Origin: UBA6921 sp031363085
GTDB taxonomy: Bacteria > Pseudomonadota > Gammaproteobacteria > SG8-11
Assembly (NCBI GenBank): GCA_031363085.1
Contig: JANLTU010000173.1
Span: 1-49,912 of the forward strand
Direction of reading: 5' to 3'
Length of the DNA: 49,912 nucleotides
The translations under genes were made by a program, and so were the position numbers. Positions 33,382 to 42,014 of this stretch are shown here, piece by piece; position 1 is the first letter of the stretch; each line of letters opens with the position of its first letter. The notes under the pieces were generated by a model, which saw only the letters and a list, made by a program, of their open reading frames with translations, was not told where the DNA came from and ran no database searches.

Positions 33382-36084
33382 TCACCCCGTCCCCGGCAGC
33401 GTGAAATAAAATGTCGTTCCCTGGTTTACTGCGCTGTCGGCCCACACGCGTCCGCCGTGGCGGTTGATGATGTTGGCGACGGTGGCAAGCCCGACGCCGG
33501 TACCGGGGAATTCTTCAATGCGGTGCAGGCGCTGAAACACGCCGAACAGTTTGCCGGCGTAGCGCATGTCAAAGCCCACACCGTTGTCGCGCACGTAGAA
33601 CACGCTCCGGCCGGCTTGCTGCTCAACCGCAAACTCGATGCGCGTAGAGGGTGTTTTTGCGGTGTATTTCCAGGCGTTATTCAGCAGGTTGTCGATCACG
33701 ATTGCCAGCAGGCGCGGGTCGCCGCGCGTAACCAACGCTTCTGCGACGTGAATTTCTATTTGGCGCGCCGGTTCAAGCTGCGCCAATTGCGTCAGTGCCG
33801 TATGCGCCAACCGCGACAGGTCCACGTTACCGGGCGCGATCTCCACGCGTGTGATGCGCGAGAATTTCAGCAGGTCGTCGATGAGCTGCCCCATGCGCTG
33901 GATTGCGGCGCGCACCCGGTCGAGATAATCGCGCCCCATCGGACTGAAGGCGGGGCCGCACTCTTCGAGCAACGCCTGACTGAAGCCGTCGATGGCACGC
34001 AGCGGCGTGCGCAGGTCGTGCGAGGCGGAGTAGGCGAACATCTCCAGTTGCTTGTTCGCCTCTTCAAGCTGCGCGGTGCGTTCGCGCACGCGCTGTTCCA
34101 GCTCGGCATTGAGCTGGCTGATACGGGCTTCGGCCTGCTTGCGCTCGCGAATGTCATGACTGACGTTGGCCAGCAACAGCGGTGCGCCGCTGCGCGGGTC
34201 TTTGATGATGAACACATAGTGCTGCACGGCAATTTCTTCACTCGTTACAAAGTGACGCAGGCGAAATTCGCCACTCCAAAAGCCGTCGCGCAATACCGCC
34301 GGCATAATGACTTTCTCAAGCTCGGGCCGGAACGCCGGTGGCAAAAAGTCAGGCAGAGTCTTGCTAGTCGCGGCGGCGAAACTGAGGCCGAGCATGTTGC
34401 AACCGGCCGGATTCACGTAAGTGAGCTGTCCGTCCAACGTCGCCGTGGCGATGAATTCAAAGGAGCATTCCACCAGCGCCGCTAAGCGCTCGCGCTCCTG
34501 TTCAATCAGCTTGCGCGAATCGATGTCTTCGATCACCGCGATGAAATAATCCGGCCAGCGGTCAGCGGTGCGTATCAGCGCCATGGTCAGGTTGATCCAC
34601 ATCAACGAGCCGTTCTTGTGAATGTAGCGCTTCTCTATCGCATAGGTGGTGAGGCTGCCGGCGAGCATTTTGTGCTGCTGCTTCAGATCGGCATCCAGAT
34701 CGTCCGGGTGAGTGATGTCCTGAAAGGTGCGCGCCAACAGTTCGTCGCGACTGTAGCCGACGATGTCGCATAGCTTTTGATTGACGCGCAGCCAGCGACC
34801 GTCAGGCGCCACATGTGCGATGCCCACCGCCGCCTGCTCGAAAGTGGCGCGAAAGCGCACTTCGGATTCATGCAGGGCGGTCTCCATGCGCATACGCTCA
34901 CTGATATCGCGCGCCAACGCGATCAACACCATGTTGCCTTCGTCCTGCACTTTTGCAATCGCGGCTTCCAGCGCGATCTCAACACCGTCTTTGCGCAGCC
35001 CAAACACACAGCGTCCCGCGCCCAAGCGTCGGGCCGTGACCGCATCGGCGGCGAAGCTGTGCATATGGCCGCCATGCGCAGCACGAAAACGCTCGGGTAT
35101 CAGTATATTCAGCGACTGCCCGACCGCCTCACGCTGCGTGTAACCGAACATCGCCTCGGCGGCGGGATTAATAGTCAAGATTCGCCCCTCCTGGTCGGAG
35201 GTCACAATCGCATCGGGGGCCGACTCGAACAGCGCACGCAGGTGGTCGCGGCTGCGCCGCAGTTCGCGCCCGGCGCTGCGCAAACGCAGCGCGCCGACGG
35301 CGACCAGCGCCGCCAGTAGCAAGGCGACGCCGAAAATCGCGATCCGGGCACGATTCGCCTGTTTCTCCGCGCCCTGCGCACGTGCCAGAGACGCCTCGTC
35401 GGCGCGGCGCGCATGCTCACCGAGCGCGTCGTCGCGCAGGGCAGCGAGTGTTTGGTCGATGCGCGCGGCGCGCTCCAACACCACTCCGCCGTGCACCATC
35501 AGCTCGTCGACTTCGGAGCGCAACGCCGGCGACCAGGGCCGCGCTTTCAGTTCGCGTAACAACGCTTGTGCGGATTCCCACGCCGGGCCGCGCGGGTTGT
35601 GCAGATAACGCACCAGCGCATTGTCGAGGCGTGCCAACTGATCGCGCAGTGCAGCGGACTCGCCGCTGGCCGTGCCGGCGAAGCGGCGCTCGGCCAGCAA
35701 GGTCATGTAAGTAAGCGAGTTGTGCATTACGGCAATGTCGGACTTGTAGATTTCAATGCGCTCTTCCGCGCGGTTGATGGCCTGCGCCAGCAATGCGATT
35801 TCAGCTTCCTCATCCACGTCGACTTTAATTGCACGCAGCGCCGTGAGCTGCTGAAGCATGGCGGATATCCAGGTATTGACTGAATCGTAATGACGCAACA
35901 AACCGGTGCGAATCAGCAGCAGGTCGCGGTTCAGTTCCGCATCCAGGCGGATGATCTCGCGCAACATCGTACGTTCCGGCGAGGTCGCCACCTCATCCAG
36001 GCGGTCTGCTTGCCAATACAGACCCATGAGCACCGCCAGCAACGCTACAAACAGCAAGCTCGCACGTTGCTTCGTGCGCGTCAT
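33382..36084 (-). CDS. multi-PAS sensor histidine kinase
   Basis: 900 residues. A membrane helix (about 8-24) is followed by a helical periplasmic region with LNRDLLLIRTGLLRHYDSVN, resembling DAHL-type sensors, and a second helix (about 245-268). Three PAS domains lie at about 285-400, 410-525 and 535-655, each ending in a PAC-like segment (ALARDISERMR; AVIEDIDSRKL; ANVSHDIRERK). The HisKA His is in SASHDLRTPLRAI (about 688), and the ATPase has NLLNNAWKY, VRDNGVGFD and PGTGVGLATV. The start overlaps the peroxidase stop (ATGA), so both are co-translated. No response regulator is adjacent. Confidence 0.92.
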   Translation of the reverse strand: MTRTKQRASLLFVALLAVLMGLYWQADRLDEVATSPERTMLREIIRLDAELNRDLLLIRTGLLRHYDSVNTWISAMLQQLTALRAIKVDVDEEAEIALLAQAINRAEERIEIYKSDIAVMHNSLTYMTLLAERRFAGTASGESAALRDQLARLDNALVRYLHNPRGPAWESAQALLRELKARPWSPALRSEVDELMVHGGVVLERAARIDQTLAALRDDALGEHARRADEASLARAQGAEKQANRARIAIFGVALLLAALVAVGALRLRSAGRELRRSRDHLRALFESAPDAIVTSDQEGRILTINPAAEAMFGYTQREAVGQSLNILIPERFRAAHGGHMHSFAADAVTARRLGAGRCVFGLRKDGVEIALEAAIAKVQDEGNMVLIALARDISERMRMETALHESEVRFRATFEQAAVGIAHVAPDGRWLRVNQKLCDIVGYSRDELLARTFQDITHPDDLDADLKQQHKMLAGSLTTYAIEKRYIHKNGSLMWINLTMALIRTADRWPDYFIAVIEDIDSRKLIEQERERLAALVECSFEFIATATLDGQLTYVNPAGCNMLGLSFAAATSKTLPDFLPPAFRPELEKVIMPAVLRDGFWSGEFRLRHFVTSEEIAVQHYVFIIKDPRSGAPLLLANVSHDIRERKQAEARISQLNAELEQRVRERTAQLEEANKQLEMFAYSASHDLRTPLRAIDGFSQALLEECGPAFSPMGRDYLDRVRAAIQRMGQLIDDLLKFSRITRVEIAPGNVDLSRLAHTALTQLAQLEPARQIEIHVAEALVTRGDPRLLAIVIDNLLNNAWKYTAKTPSTRIEFAVEQQAGRSVFYVRDNGVGFDMRYAGKLFGVFQRLHRIEEFPGTGVGLATVANIINRHGGRVWADSAVNQGTTFYFTLPGTG

Positions 36085-37067
36085 GGCGTAATACGCGGCG
36101 CAGCGAGCGAATGCCCTTGGTACTCGCCGGTGAGGCTAGCGAGGAAGGCCACGATGGCGCGTACGTCGTCCGGCGGCGGTTTGCGGCCCAATTGCACGCG
36201 CGCCATGACTTCCACCGCGTAGTCCAGATGCTCGACACTGCCGTCATGAAAATAAGGCCCGGTGACGGCGACGTTGCGCAAGCTGGGCACGCGGAACACA
36301 TAGCGGTCACGTTCGTCGTTGGTGACGTTGAAACGGCCTAGGTCGGCCGATGTGATGGGCCCGCCGCGCAGTTTGAAGTAGTCCGCGAACAGGCCGAACT
36401 TCTGGAACAGGTTACCGCCGACGTTGATACCCTGATGGCAACTGATGCAGCCGTAGCTTTTGAACAGCGCGTAACCGTGTTTTTGTTCGGGACTGATGGC
36501 AAGTGCGTCGCCGCGCAAGTAGCGGTCGAACGGCGCGTTCGGCGTGATCAACGAACGCTCGTAAGTGGCGAGGGCGTCCAGCACGTGCTCCTTGCGCACG
36601 GCGCCGTAAAGCCCGGTGAAAGTAGCGGCGTAATCCGCATCGGCGGCCAGCTTGGCTAACAGCTCATCCCAGGTGGTGGCGGCGTGACGTGGATTGAGGA
36701 TGCTGCTCTCGGCCTGCTCCTCCAGCGTGCGGAACGCGCCGCGCCAAGTCTGCCGAAAGTTAAAGGCGCGATTGAAAATACTCGGCGCGTTGGTGACGTC
36801 GGGCTCTAAGTTGTTGGTGATCGAACGCGGCAGGCCGTCGCCGCCGCCCTGTTCGAGTTGATGACAACTCGCGCATGCCAACGCGTTGTTGTGCGCCAGA
36901 CGCGGATCGTTAAAAAGTTTTTCGCCCAAGGCCACGCGCGCAGAGTCAAGCCGAATGCCCAGCGGCAGCGGCAGGATCGGCTCGTCCAGCGCCTGCGCGA
37001 CGGCGCATCCGACCCAGGCGACAAGGCTGAACGCCAACAGCCGGCGCACCCTCATCAGACCGTGCAT
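36081..37067 (-). CDS. di-heme cytochrome c peroxidase (CcpA/MauG family)
   Basis: 328 residues with a signal peptide ending near AVAQA. Heme motifs CASCH (about 66) and CISCH (about 209), with LPLGIRLDSARVALGEKLFN at the start of the mature part and FRVPSLRNVAVTGPYFHDGS downstream, match bacterial di-heme peroxidases. They reduce H2O2 in the periplasm with electrons from small cytochromes. A GTG one codon upstream and an ATG at 37055 are alternative starts. The gene is translationally coupled to the histidine kinase, suggesting that it is part of the sensing circuit. The 37071-37276 gap shows no gene. Confidence 0.92.
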   Translation of the reverse strand: MHGLMRVRRLLAFSLVAWVGCAVAQALDEPILPLPLGIRLDSARVALGEKLFNDPRLAHNNALACASCHQLEQGGGDGLPRSITNNLEPDVTNAPSIFNRAFNFRQTWRGAFRTLEEQAESSILNPRHAATTWDELLAKLAADADYAATFTGLYGAVRKEHVLDALATYERSLITPNAPFDRYLRGDALAISPEQKHGYALFKSYGCISCHQGINVGGNLFQKFGLFADYFKLRGGPITSADLGRFNVTNDERDRYVFRVPSLRNVAVTGPYFHDGSVEHLDYAVEVMARVQLGRKPPPDDVRAIVAFLASLTGEYQGHSLAAPRITP

Positions 37068-37276
37068 CACGACGAAACCCCGACTCGCCCAAGCGCAAAA
37101 ACCCGGGCGCGACCGAATTGACGCATGAACTCACCTCGTTGGCCCCCGCCTAGCTTAAATGAGTATAGCCGGCCTTCTTCGATTCGCACGCCAACGTTGC
37201 CGGAGGCGGCACGGCAAGGCGAAACAATGACATATCGATTTAAATTGGCAATGGAATAACAGCGGGCAAAGCCTAG

Positions 37277-38350
37277 TTACTCAGGCCCTCGGGGCATGCG
37301 CAGCAACTCATCCAGCCGTTGGATCACATCATCCACGCTAATCAGCTCCATCACGTTTGGGTTGCGCACCCGCTGCCCCCAGCGCACCTCGTCGACGCGC
37401 TTGCCGCCGTCCGCGTGCAAGGCTTCGGAATACTTATTAACCACCCAGCGCTGGCTTAAATAGGGCCCGGTGCGATGCGGGTTGGAGGTGGCGTACAGGC
37501 CGATGACCGGCGTGCCCACACAGGTGGCCATATGCGCGGGACCGGAGTCGGGTGAGATCAACACCGTAGCCCGTTGCAGCAGTGCGAGCAGTTGTTTGAG
37601 GTGGGTTTGCCCGATGAGATTGAGCGGCGCGTGTCGCGCCAGTTGCATGATCTGCGTGCCGACCGCGCGTTCCAGCAGCGTCGGCCCGCCGCTCAGCAAC
37701 ACGCGCATGCCGTGCTGCTCCATGGCGTAGTCCACCACCTGCGCGTAGCGCTGTGCCGACCAGTTGCGCCAGTTACGTGCGCGCGCACTGGAACACGGGC
37801 TGATGATGAGCGTAGCCTGCTCGCCCGGTAACTGCTGTTGCGCAAACGCCTGCGCGGCAGCGGGAATCGGAATATCCCAGCGCAGGATTTTCTCGTGCAC
37901 GCCTAACACCTGCGCGAAGCCGAACAAGCCATCGAGGACATGTGCGCGTGCTTGCGCGGCGATGCCGTGATTGGTGAACAGCCACTGCAAGTCTTTGGCG
38001 CGCGCGCGGTCGAAGCCGATACGCAGCGGGCTTGTAATCAACACGCTGGCGAGGCTCGCGCGCAGCGCCACCTGCATGTCGAGCAGCGCATCGAAGCGCC
38101 GGCCACGCAACGCACGGCGCAGCGCGGCAAATGCCGCCCAGCCTTTTTTCTTGTCGAAGATGATAAACTCGATGTCTGGAATATCCGCCAGCAGCGACGC
38201 TTCCAACGCGCCGATAATCCAGGTGATTTTAGTTTGCGGCCAGTGGCTTTGGATCGAACGCACCACCGCCAGCGTGTGGCACACGTCGCCGATGGCGGAC
38301 AGGCGCAGCACGCACAGACGGGCTGGCGGGGCTTGAAAAGGCAGTGGCAT
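37277..38350 (-). CDS. GT9-family LPS heptosyltransferase
   Basis: 357 residues. RLCVLRLSAIGDVCHTLAVV is the N-terminal signature with the catalytic Asp. LIISPCSSARARNWRNWSAQ and LISPDSGPAHMATCVGTPVI form the ADP-heptose-binding half. It adds heptose to the inner core in the cytosol. The SAIGD-x-x-HTLP-like start and the KNWP-like (RNWR) stretch fit heptosyltransferase I/II; which heptose it adds cannot be decided by eye. It is divergent from kdkA, so core heptose and Kdo phosphate genes share a 77-bp control region. Confidence 0.9.
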   Translation of the reverse strand: MPLPFQAPPARLCVLRLSAIGDVCHTLAVVRSIQSHWPQTKITWIIGALEASLLADIPDIEFIIFDKKKGWAAFAALRRALRGRRFDALLDMQVALRASLASVLITSPLRIGFDRARAKDLQWLFTNHGIAAQARAHVLDGLFGFAQVLGVHEKILRWDIPIPAAAQAFAQQQLPGEQATLIISPCSSARARNWRNWSAQRYAQVVDYAMEQHGMRVLLSGGPTLLERAVGTQIMQLARHAPLNLIGQTHLKQLLALLQRATVLISPDSGPAHMATCVGTPVIGLYATSNPHRTGPYLSQRWVVNKYSEALHADGGKRVDEVRWGQRVRNPNVMELISVDDVIQRLDELLRMPRGPE

Positions 38351-38427
38351 TTAGTTTGTGAGCGTCAGGTGTAAACACTTTCTGGTCGGCGCAAAACGGT
38401 TCCAGCAACGAGTAATCCACGACATCC

Positions 38428-39168
38428 ATGCGCCCGGTCGAATGCCGCATTGAAAACCAGCACATCCTATACGATGCCGACGCGCTGAGCGAGACGGACA
38501 CGGGGATTTTCGAGCCGGATAGTTTACAGGCGCGCGGCCTGCTCACCGGCAGTGCGCCGGGGCGCGGCACCACCTGGTTTTTTGTGCATCACGATCAGCC
38601 CCTGGTGCTGCGCCACTACCGGCGCGGCGGACTCGTCGCGCGTCTGCTGCACGACCGTTACGTGTGGACTGGGCTTGCACGCACGCGCGCCTGGCGCGAA
38701 TTTCAGTTGCTAGCGCACATGCTCGCGGCCGGGTTGCCGGTGCCGCCGCCGGTCGCGGTGCGGGTGATACGCGCGGGTCTTTACTACCGCGCCGATCTGA
38801 TCACGCGGCGCATCCTGTTCACGACCTCGCTGGCCGCTGCGCTGACGACACGTGGGCTGGACATGACGCGCTGGCGCACCCTGGGCATCACGCTGCGCAG
38901 ATTTCATGACGCCGGCGTTTATCATGCCGATTTGAACGCGCACAACATCCTGCTCGGAAAAGACAACACCGTGTACTTGGCGGATTTTGACAAAGGCGCA
39001 CTGCGCCGACCACGCGCACGCTGGCAACAGGACAATCTCGCCCGACTGCATCGCTCGCTGCAGAAACTAAAAACCGCGCACGCGGAATTTTACTACAGCA
39101 CAGCGGACTGGAGTGCGTTGCTGGATGCGTATCGCCGTGCTACAGGCGATACCCAAACACCTTGTTGA
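38428..39168 (+). CDS. kdkA: 3-deoxy-D-manno-octulosonic acid kinase
   Basis: 246 residues, typical for KdkA. GRGTTWFF and LVLRHYRRGG carry the ATP-site lysine/arginine region. The kinase-like catalytic loop is VYHADLNAHNILL (about 164-176), and the metal-binding motif is YLADFDKGALRR (about 183-194). It phosphorylates the single Kdo of lipid A in bacteria such as Haemophilus and Vibrio. Its last 29 bp overlap the convergent PfkB gene end. Confidence 0.92.
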   Translation: MRPVECRIENQHILYDADALSETDTGIFEPDSLQARGLLTGSAPGRGTTWFFVHHDQPLVLRHYRRGGLVARLLHDRYVWTGLARTRAWREFQLLAHMLAAGLPVPPPVAVRVIRAGLYYRADLITRRILFTTSLAAALTTRGLDMTRWRTLGITLRRFHDAGVYHADLNAHNILLGKDNTVYLADFDKGALRRPRARWQQDNLARLHRSLQKLKTAHAEFYYSTADWSALLDAYRRATGDTQTPC

Positions 39169-40072
39169 ATCGCGCAGCGAACTCAGCGCGCGTGAAGCTG
39201 TGGTTTTGCGTGCCGGGGCGCTCGATCTTGATTGATCCCAATAGCGAGGCGATGCGGCCGGTGGTTTCCCAATCCATACCGTGTAGCAGGCCATAGAGCA
39301 GGCCGGCGCGGTAGGCGTCGCCGCAACCGGTGGGGTCTTTCACTTCGGCCGGCGTGACCACCGGAATTTCGTGGCGCTGCCCCTTGCTGTAGATGTGCGA
39401 ACCCTTACTACCCTGGGTGACGATGAGCGCATCGACGCGCGCGGCGATTTCCTGCGCCGTTAAGCCGGTGCGCTGTTGCAGCAACTGCATTTCGTAGTCG
39501 TTCACGGTCACATAGGTGGCCTGCTCAATGAAGCTCAGCAAGTCGGGGCCGTCGAACATCGGCAGGCCCTGACCCGGATCGAAAATGAACGGGATACCGG
39601 CGTCGGCAAATTGCTGGGCATGCGCGAGCATGCCCTCGCGTCCGTCCGGCGAAACCATGCCGAGCTTCACGCCTTGCGCATCGCCGATTTTGTTTTGCTG
39701 CGAATGATTCATTGCGCCGGGATGAAATGCGGTGATCTGGTTGTCGTCCATGTCGGTGGTGATGAAAGCTTGCGCCGTGTAACTTTCCGGCACCGTGCGG
39801 ATATGTCGACGTGCGACGCCATGTTTGTCCATCCAGTTGGAATAGGGTTGAAAATCGCTACCCACGGTTGCCATCGGCAGCGGATTCTCACCCAGCAATT
39901 TCAGGTTGTAGGCGATGTTGCCGGCGCAGCCGCCGAACTCGCGACGCATCTGCGGCACCAGAAACGACACGTTCAGGATATGCACCTGATCGGGCAGGAT
40001 ATGATTTTTAAACCGGTCGTTGAACACCATGATGGTGTCGAACGCGATGGAACCACAGATCAATGCCGACAT
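39140..40072 (-). CDS. PfkB-family kinase, adenosine-kinase type
   Basis: 310 residues. MSALICGSIAFDTIMVFNDR, FGGCAGNIAYNLKLLG and DPTGCGDAYRAGLLYGLLHG (anion hole and catalytic Asp, about 247-266) place it in the ribokinase superfamily. The variant start SIAFDTI with GGCAGNIAY is typical of proteins annotated as adenosine kinase in proteobacteria. The start at 40072 has AGAGGG about 8 bases upstream. A different nucleoside or sugar substrate cannot be excluded. Confidence 0.88.
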   Translation of the reverse strand: MSALICGSIAFDTIMVFNDRFKNHILPDQVHILNVSFLVPQMRREFGGCAGNIAYNLKLLGENPLPMATVGSDFQPYSNWMDKHGVARRHIRTVPESYTAQAFITTDMDDNQITAFHPGAMNHSQQNKIGDAQGVKLGMVSPDGREGMLAHAQQFADAGIPFIFDPGQGLPMFDGPDLLSFIEQATYVTVNDYEMQLLQQRTGLTAQEIAARVDALIVTQGSKGSHIYSKGQRHEIPVVTPAEVKDPTGCGDAYRAGLLYGLLHGMDWETTGRIASLLGSIKIERPGTQNHSFTRAEFAARFNKVFGYRL

Positions 40073-40085
40073 TGTAAAACCCTCT

Positions 40086-40150
40086 GTAGGGTGGATACGG
40101 CCCACCCGTTGTTTGTGTTCAATAGCTGCGCTGAGCAGCACCCGCCCTAC
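40086..40150. repeat. intergenic inverted-repeat element, related to 12255-12365
   Basis: A 65-bp unit starts GTAGGG (40086-40091) and ends CCCTAC (40145-40150). GGGTGG (40089-40094) pairs with CCACCC (40102-40107), and GCTGC/GCAGC forms a second hairpin near 40125-40138. The right end supplies the TAG stop of dgkA (40147-40149), just as the related element supplies the stop of the ArnA formyltransferase gene. Confidence 0.65.
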
Positions 40151-40506
40151 GTCAATACCAGCGCCCAGATCACGACGACATTCAACAGTGAGACAAACAC
40201 CGCTGCCGAGCCGATGTCTTTGGCGCGCCCGGCGAGCTCGTGGTGTTCGTCGCTGATGCGGTCGACCACCGCTTCAACGGCGCTGTTAAGCAATTCGATC
40301 ATCAGCACCAGCAATAAGCTGCCGAGTAGCAATGCGCGCTCGACGCCGCTGTGCGCAACCAAAAACGCCACTGGAGCCAGGGCAATACATAAAAATAATT
40401 CCTGGCGGAAAGCGGCTTCGTGCTTGAACGCCGCCTTCAATCCGGCCCAGGTATACCCGGTAGCGTGCACAACACGCGTGATGCCTGACTTAGCGGGCTT
40501 GGGCAT
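40147..40506 (-). CDS. dgkA: diacylglycerol kinase
   Basis: 119 residues with three membrane helices. GYTWAGLKAAFKHEAAFRQE and LLNSAVEAVVDRISDEHHEL (catalytic Glu, metal-binding residues) and GRAKDIGSAAVFVSL are the DgkA signature. It recycles diacylglycerol made by membrane-derived oligosaccharide and LPS phosphoethanolamine reactions to phosphatidic acid. That fits the LtaS/OpgB-like and YejM-like genes elsewhere in the window. Confidence 0.96.
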   Translation of the reverse strand: MPKPAKSGITRVVHATGYTWAGLKAAFKHEAAFRQELFLCIALAPVAFLVAHSGVERALLLGSLLLVLMIELLNSAVEAVVDRISDEHHELAGRAKDIGSAAVFVSLLNVVVIWALVLT

Positions 40507-40541
40507 CGCGCGTCAACCGCAACGACGCTGGTTGTTAAATA

Positions 40542-41990
40542 TCACGGCGCTTTCCACGCTAAATCTAATTCGCGTGCGGCTTTCACATCGTCGAGCCGCT
40601 TCACTGGCAAGGTGTGCGGCGCGCCCTGCAAAACTTCCGGCGTGGTGTGCGCTTCATGGCGAATCTTCGCCATCGCCTCGACGAAGCCATCCAGCGCTTC
40701 TTTCGACTCGGTTTCGGTCGGCTCGATCAGCAAACACTCCGGCACGATCAACGGGAAATACGTGGTCGGCGCGTGAAAGCCGTAATCCAGCAGGCGCTTG
40801 GCGAAGTCCATCGCGTTGACGTGCAGCTCTTTCGCTTCGCTCTTGAGCGTGACGACGAACTCGTGCGTGGCGCGGCGCTGCGGCAGCGCCATGACGTAAC
40901 CAAGCTGTTTCAAGCGCGCCATCAGGTAATTGGCGTTGAGCGTGGAATACTCAGCCACCCGCTGCATGCCGGCGCGCCCGAGCAGCCGCGCGTAGATGTA
41001 GGCACGCAACAGCACGCCCGCGTTGCCGCCGAAGGCCGACATGCGACCGATGCTTTTGGGACGATCTGTTTCGCTGAGCCAGCGGTAGTTGTTGCCTTCT
41101 TTGGTCACGACCGGAATCGGCATGAACGGCAACAAGCGTTCGCTGACGCCCACCGGACCTGCGCCCGGTCCGCCGCCGCCGTGTGGCGTGGAAAAGGTTT
41201 TGTGCAGATTCATGTGGATCACGTCGAAGCCCATGTCGCCGGGCTTGACCTTTCCAAGAATGGCATTGAGATTGGCGCCGTCGTAATACAGCAACCCGCC
41301 CGCATCGTGTACTACTTTGGCAATCGCGACGATGTTGCGCTCGAATACACCGAGTGTTGACGGGTTGGTCAACATGATACCCGCCGTGTGCGGACCCACT
41401 GCCGCTTTCAACGCGACCAGGTCGACATCGCCCTGGTCGTTGGTCGGAATCTCTTTCACGCTGTAGCCACACATCGCCGCCGTCGCGGGATTGGTGCCGT
41501 GCGCGGCATCCGGCACCAGAATCTCACTGCGCGCCGTATCGCCACGCGCATCGTGATACGCGCGGATCATCGCCACCCCGGCGAACTCGCCTTGCGACCC
41601 GGCCATCGGCGCCAGCGACACGCCCTTCATGCCGGTCACATCTTTAAGGATTTCCTGCAAGTCGTACAGGCAGGCGAGAAACCCCTGACTGTGGGACGCC
41701 GGCGCCAACGGATGACGCGCCAGAAAGCCCGGCAACATCGCCAGCGTGTTGCAGCCGCGCGGGTTGTATTTCATGGTGCAGGAACCCAGCGGATAAAAAT
41801 GCGTGTCGATGGAAAAATTTTTCTGCGACAGCCGCGTGTAATGCCGCACCGCTTGCAGTTCGGATACCTGCGGCAGCAGCGAACGCGTCTTGCGTCGGAA
41901 TTTTTCCGGAATGTCGTGGGCGGGCGGGCTCGCGGCAGGCAGTTGCGCGAGGTTGGCACGGCCGGGTTGTGACTGTTCAAAAATCAGCAT
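40542..41990 (-). CDS. gcvPB: glycine dehydrogenase (decarboxylating) subunit 2
   Basis: 482 residues. This is the C-terminal half of the P-protein, which carries the PLP lysine in HMNLHKTFSTPHGGGGPG (about residue 265), with AAHGTNPATAAMCG and GSCTMKYNPRGC earlier. It works as a heterodimer pair with GcvPA to decarboxylate glycine. The ATG has GGAG about 8 bases upstream. It lies two genes away from gcvPA, with tpx and a YejM-like gene between. Confidence 0.97.
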   Translation of the reverse strand: MLIFEQSQPGRANLAQLPAASPPAHDIPEKFRRKTRSLLPQVSELQAVRHYTRLSQKNFSIDTHFYPLGSCTMKYNPRGCNTLAMLPGFLARHPLAPASHSQGFLACLYDLQEILKDVTGMKGVSLAPMAGSQGEFAGVAMIRAYHDARGDTARSEILVPDAAHGTNPATAAMCGYSVKEIPTNDQGDVDLVALKAAVGPHTAGIMLTNPSTLGVFERNIVAIAKVVHDAGGLLYYDGANLNAILGKVKPGDMGFDVIHMNLHKTFSTPHGGGGPGAGPVGVSERLLPFMPIPVVTKEGNNYRWLSETDRPKSIGRMSAFGGNAGVLLRAYIYARLLGRAGMQRVAEYSTLNANYLMARLKQLGYVMALPQRRATHEFVVTLKSEAKELHVNAMDFAKRLLDYGFHAPTTYFPLIVPECLLIEPTETESKEALDGFVEAMAKIRHEAHTTPEVLQGAPHTLPVKRLDDVKAARELDLAWKAP

Positions 41991-42014
41991 AGGGACTCCG
42001 TTAATGTTATAGAT

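Noticed and set aside
33160..34485. 441-codon open frame on the plus strand opposite the histidine kinase 3' end
   Set aside because: The kinase ATPase domain is clearly coded on the minus strand; the opposite frame shows no recognisable domain.
39476..40819. 447-codon plus-strand open frame across the PfkB gene, dgkA and gcvPB
   Set aside because: It crosses three certain minus-strand genes and has low-complexity composition.
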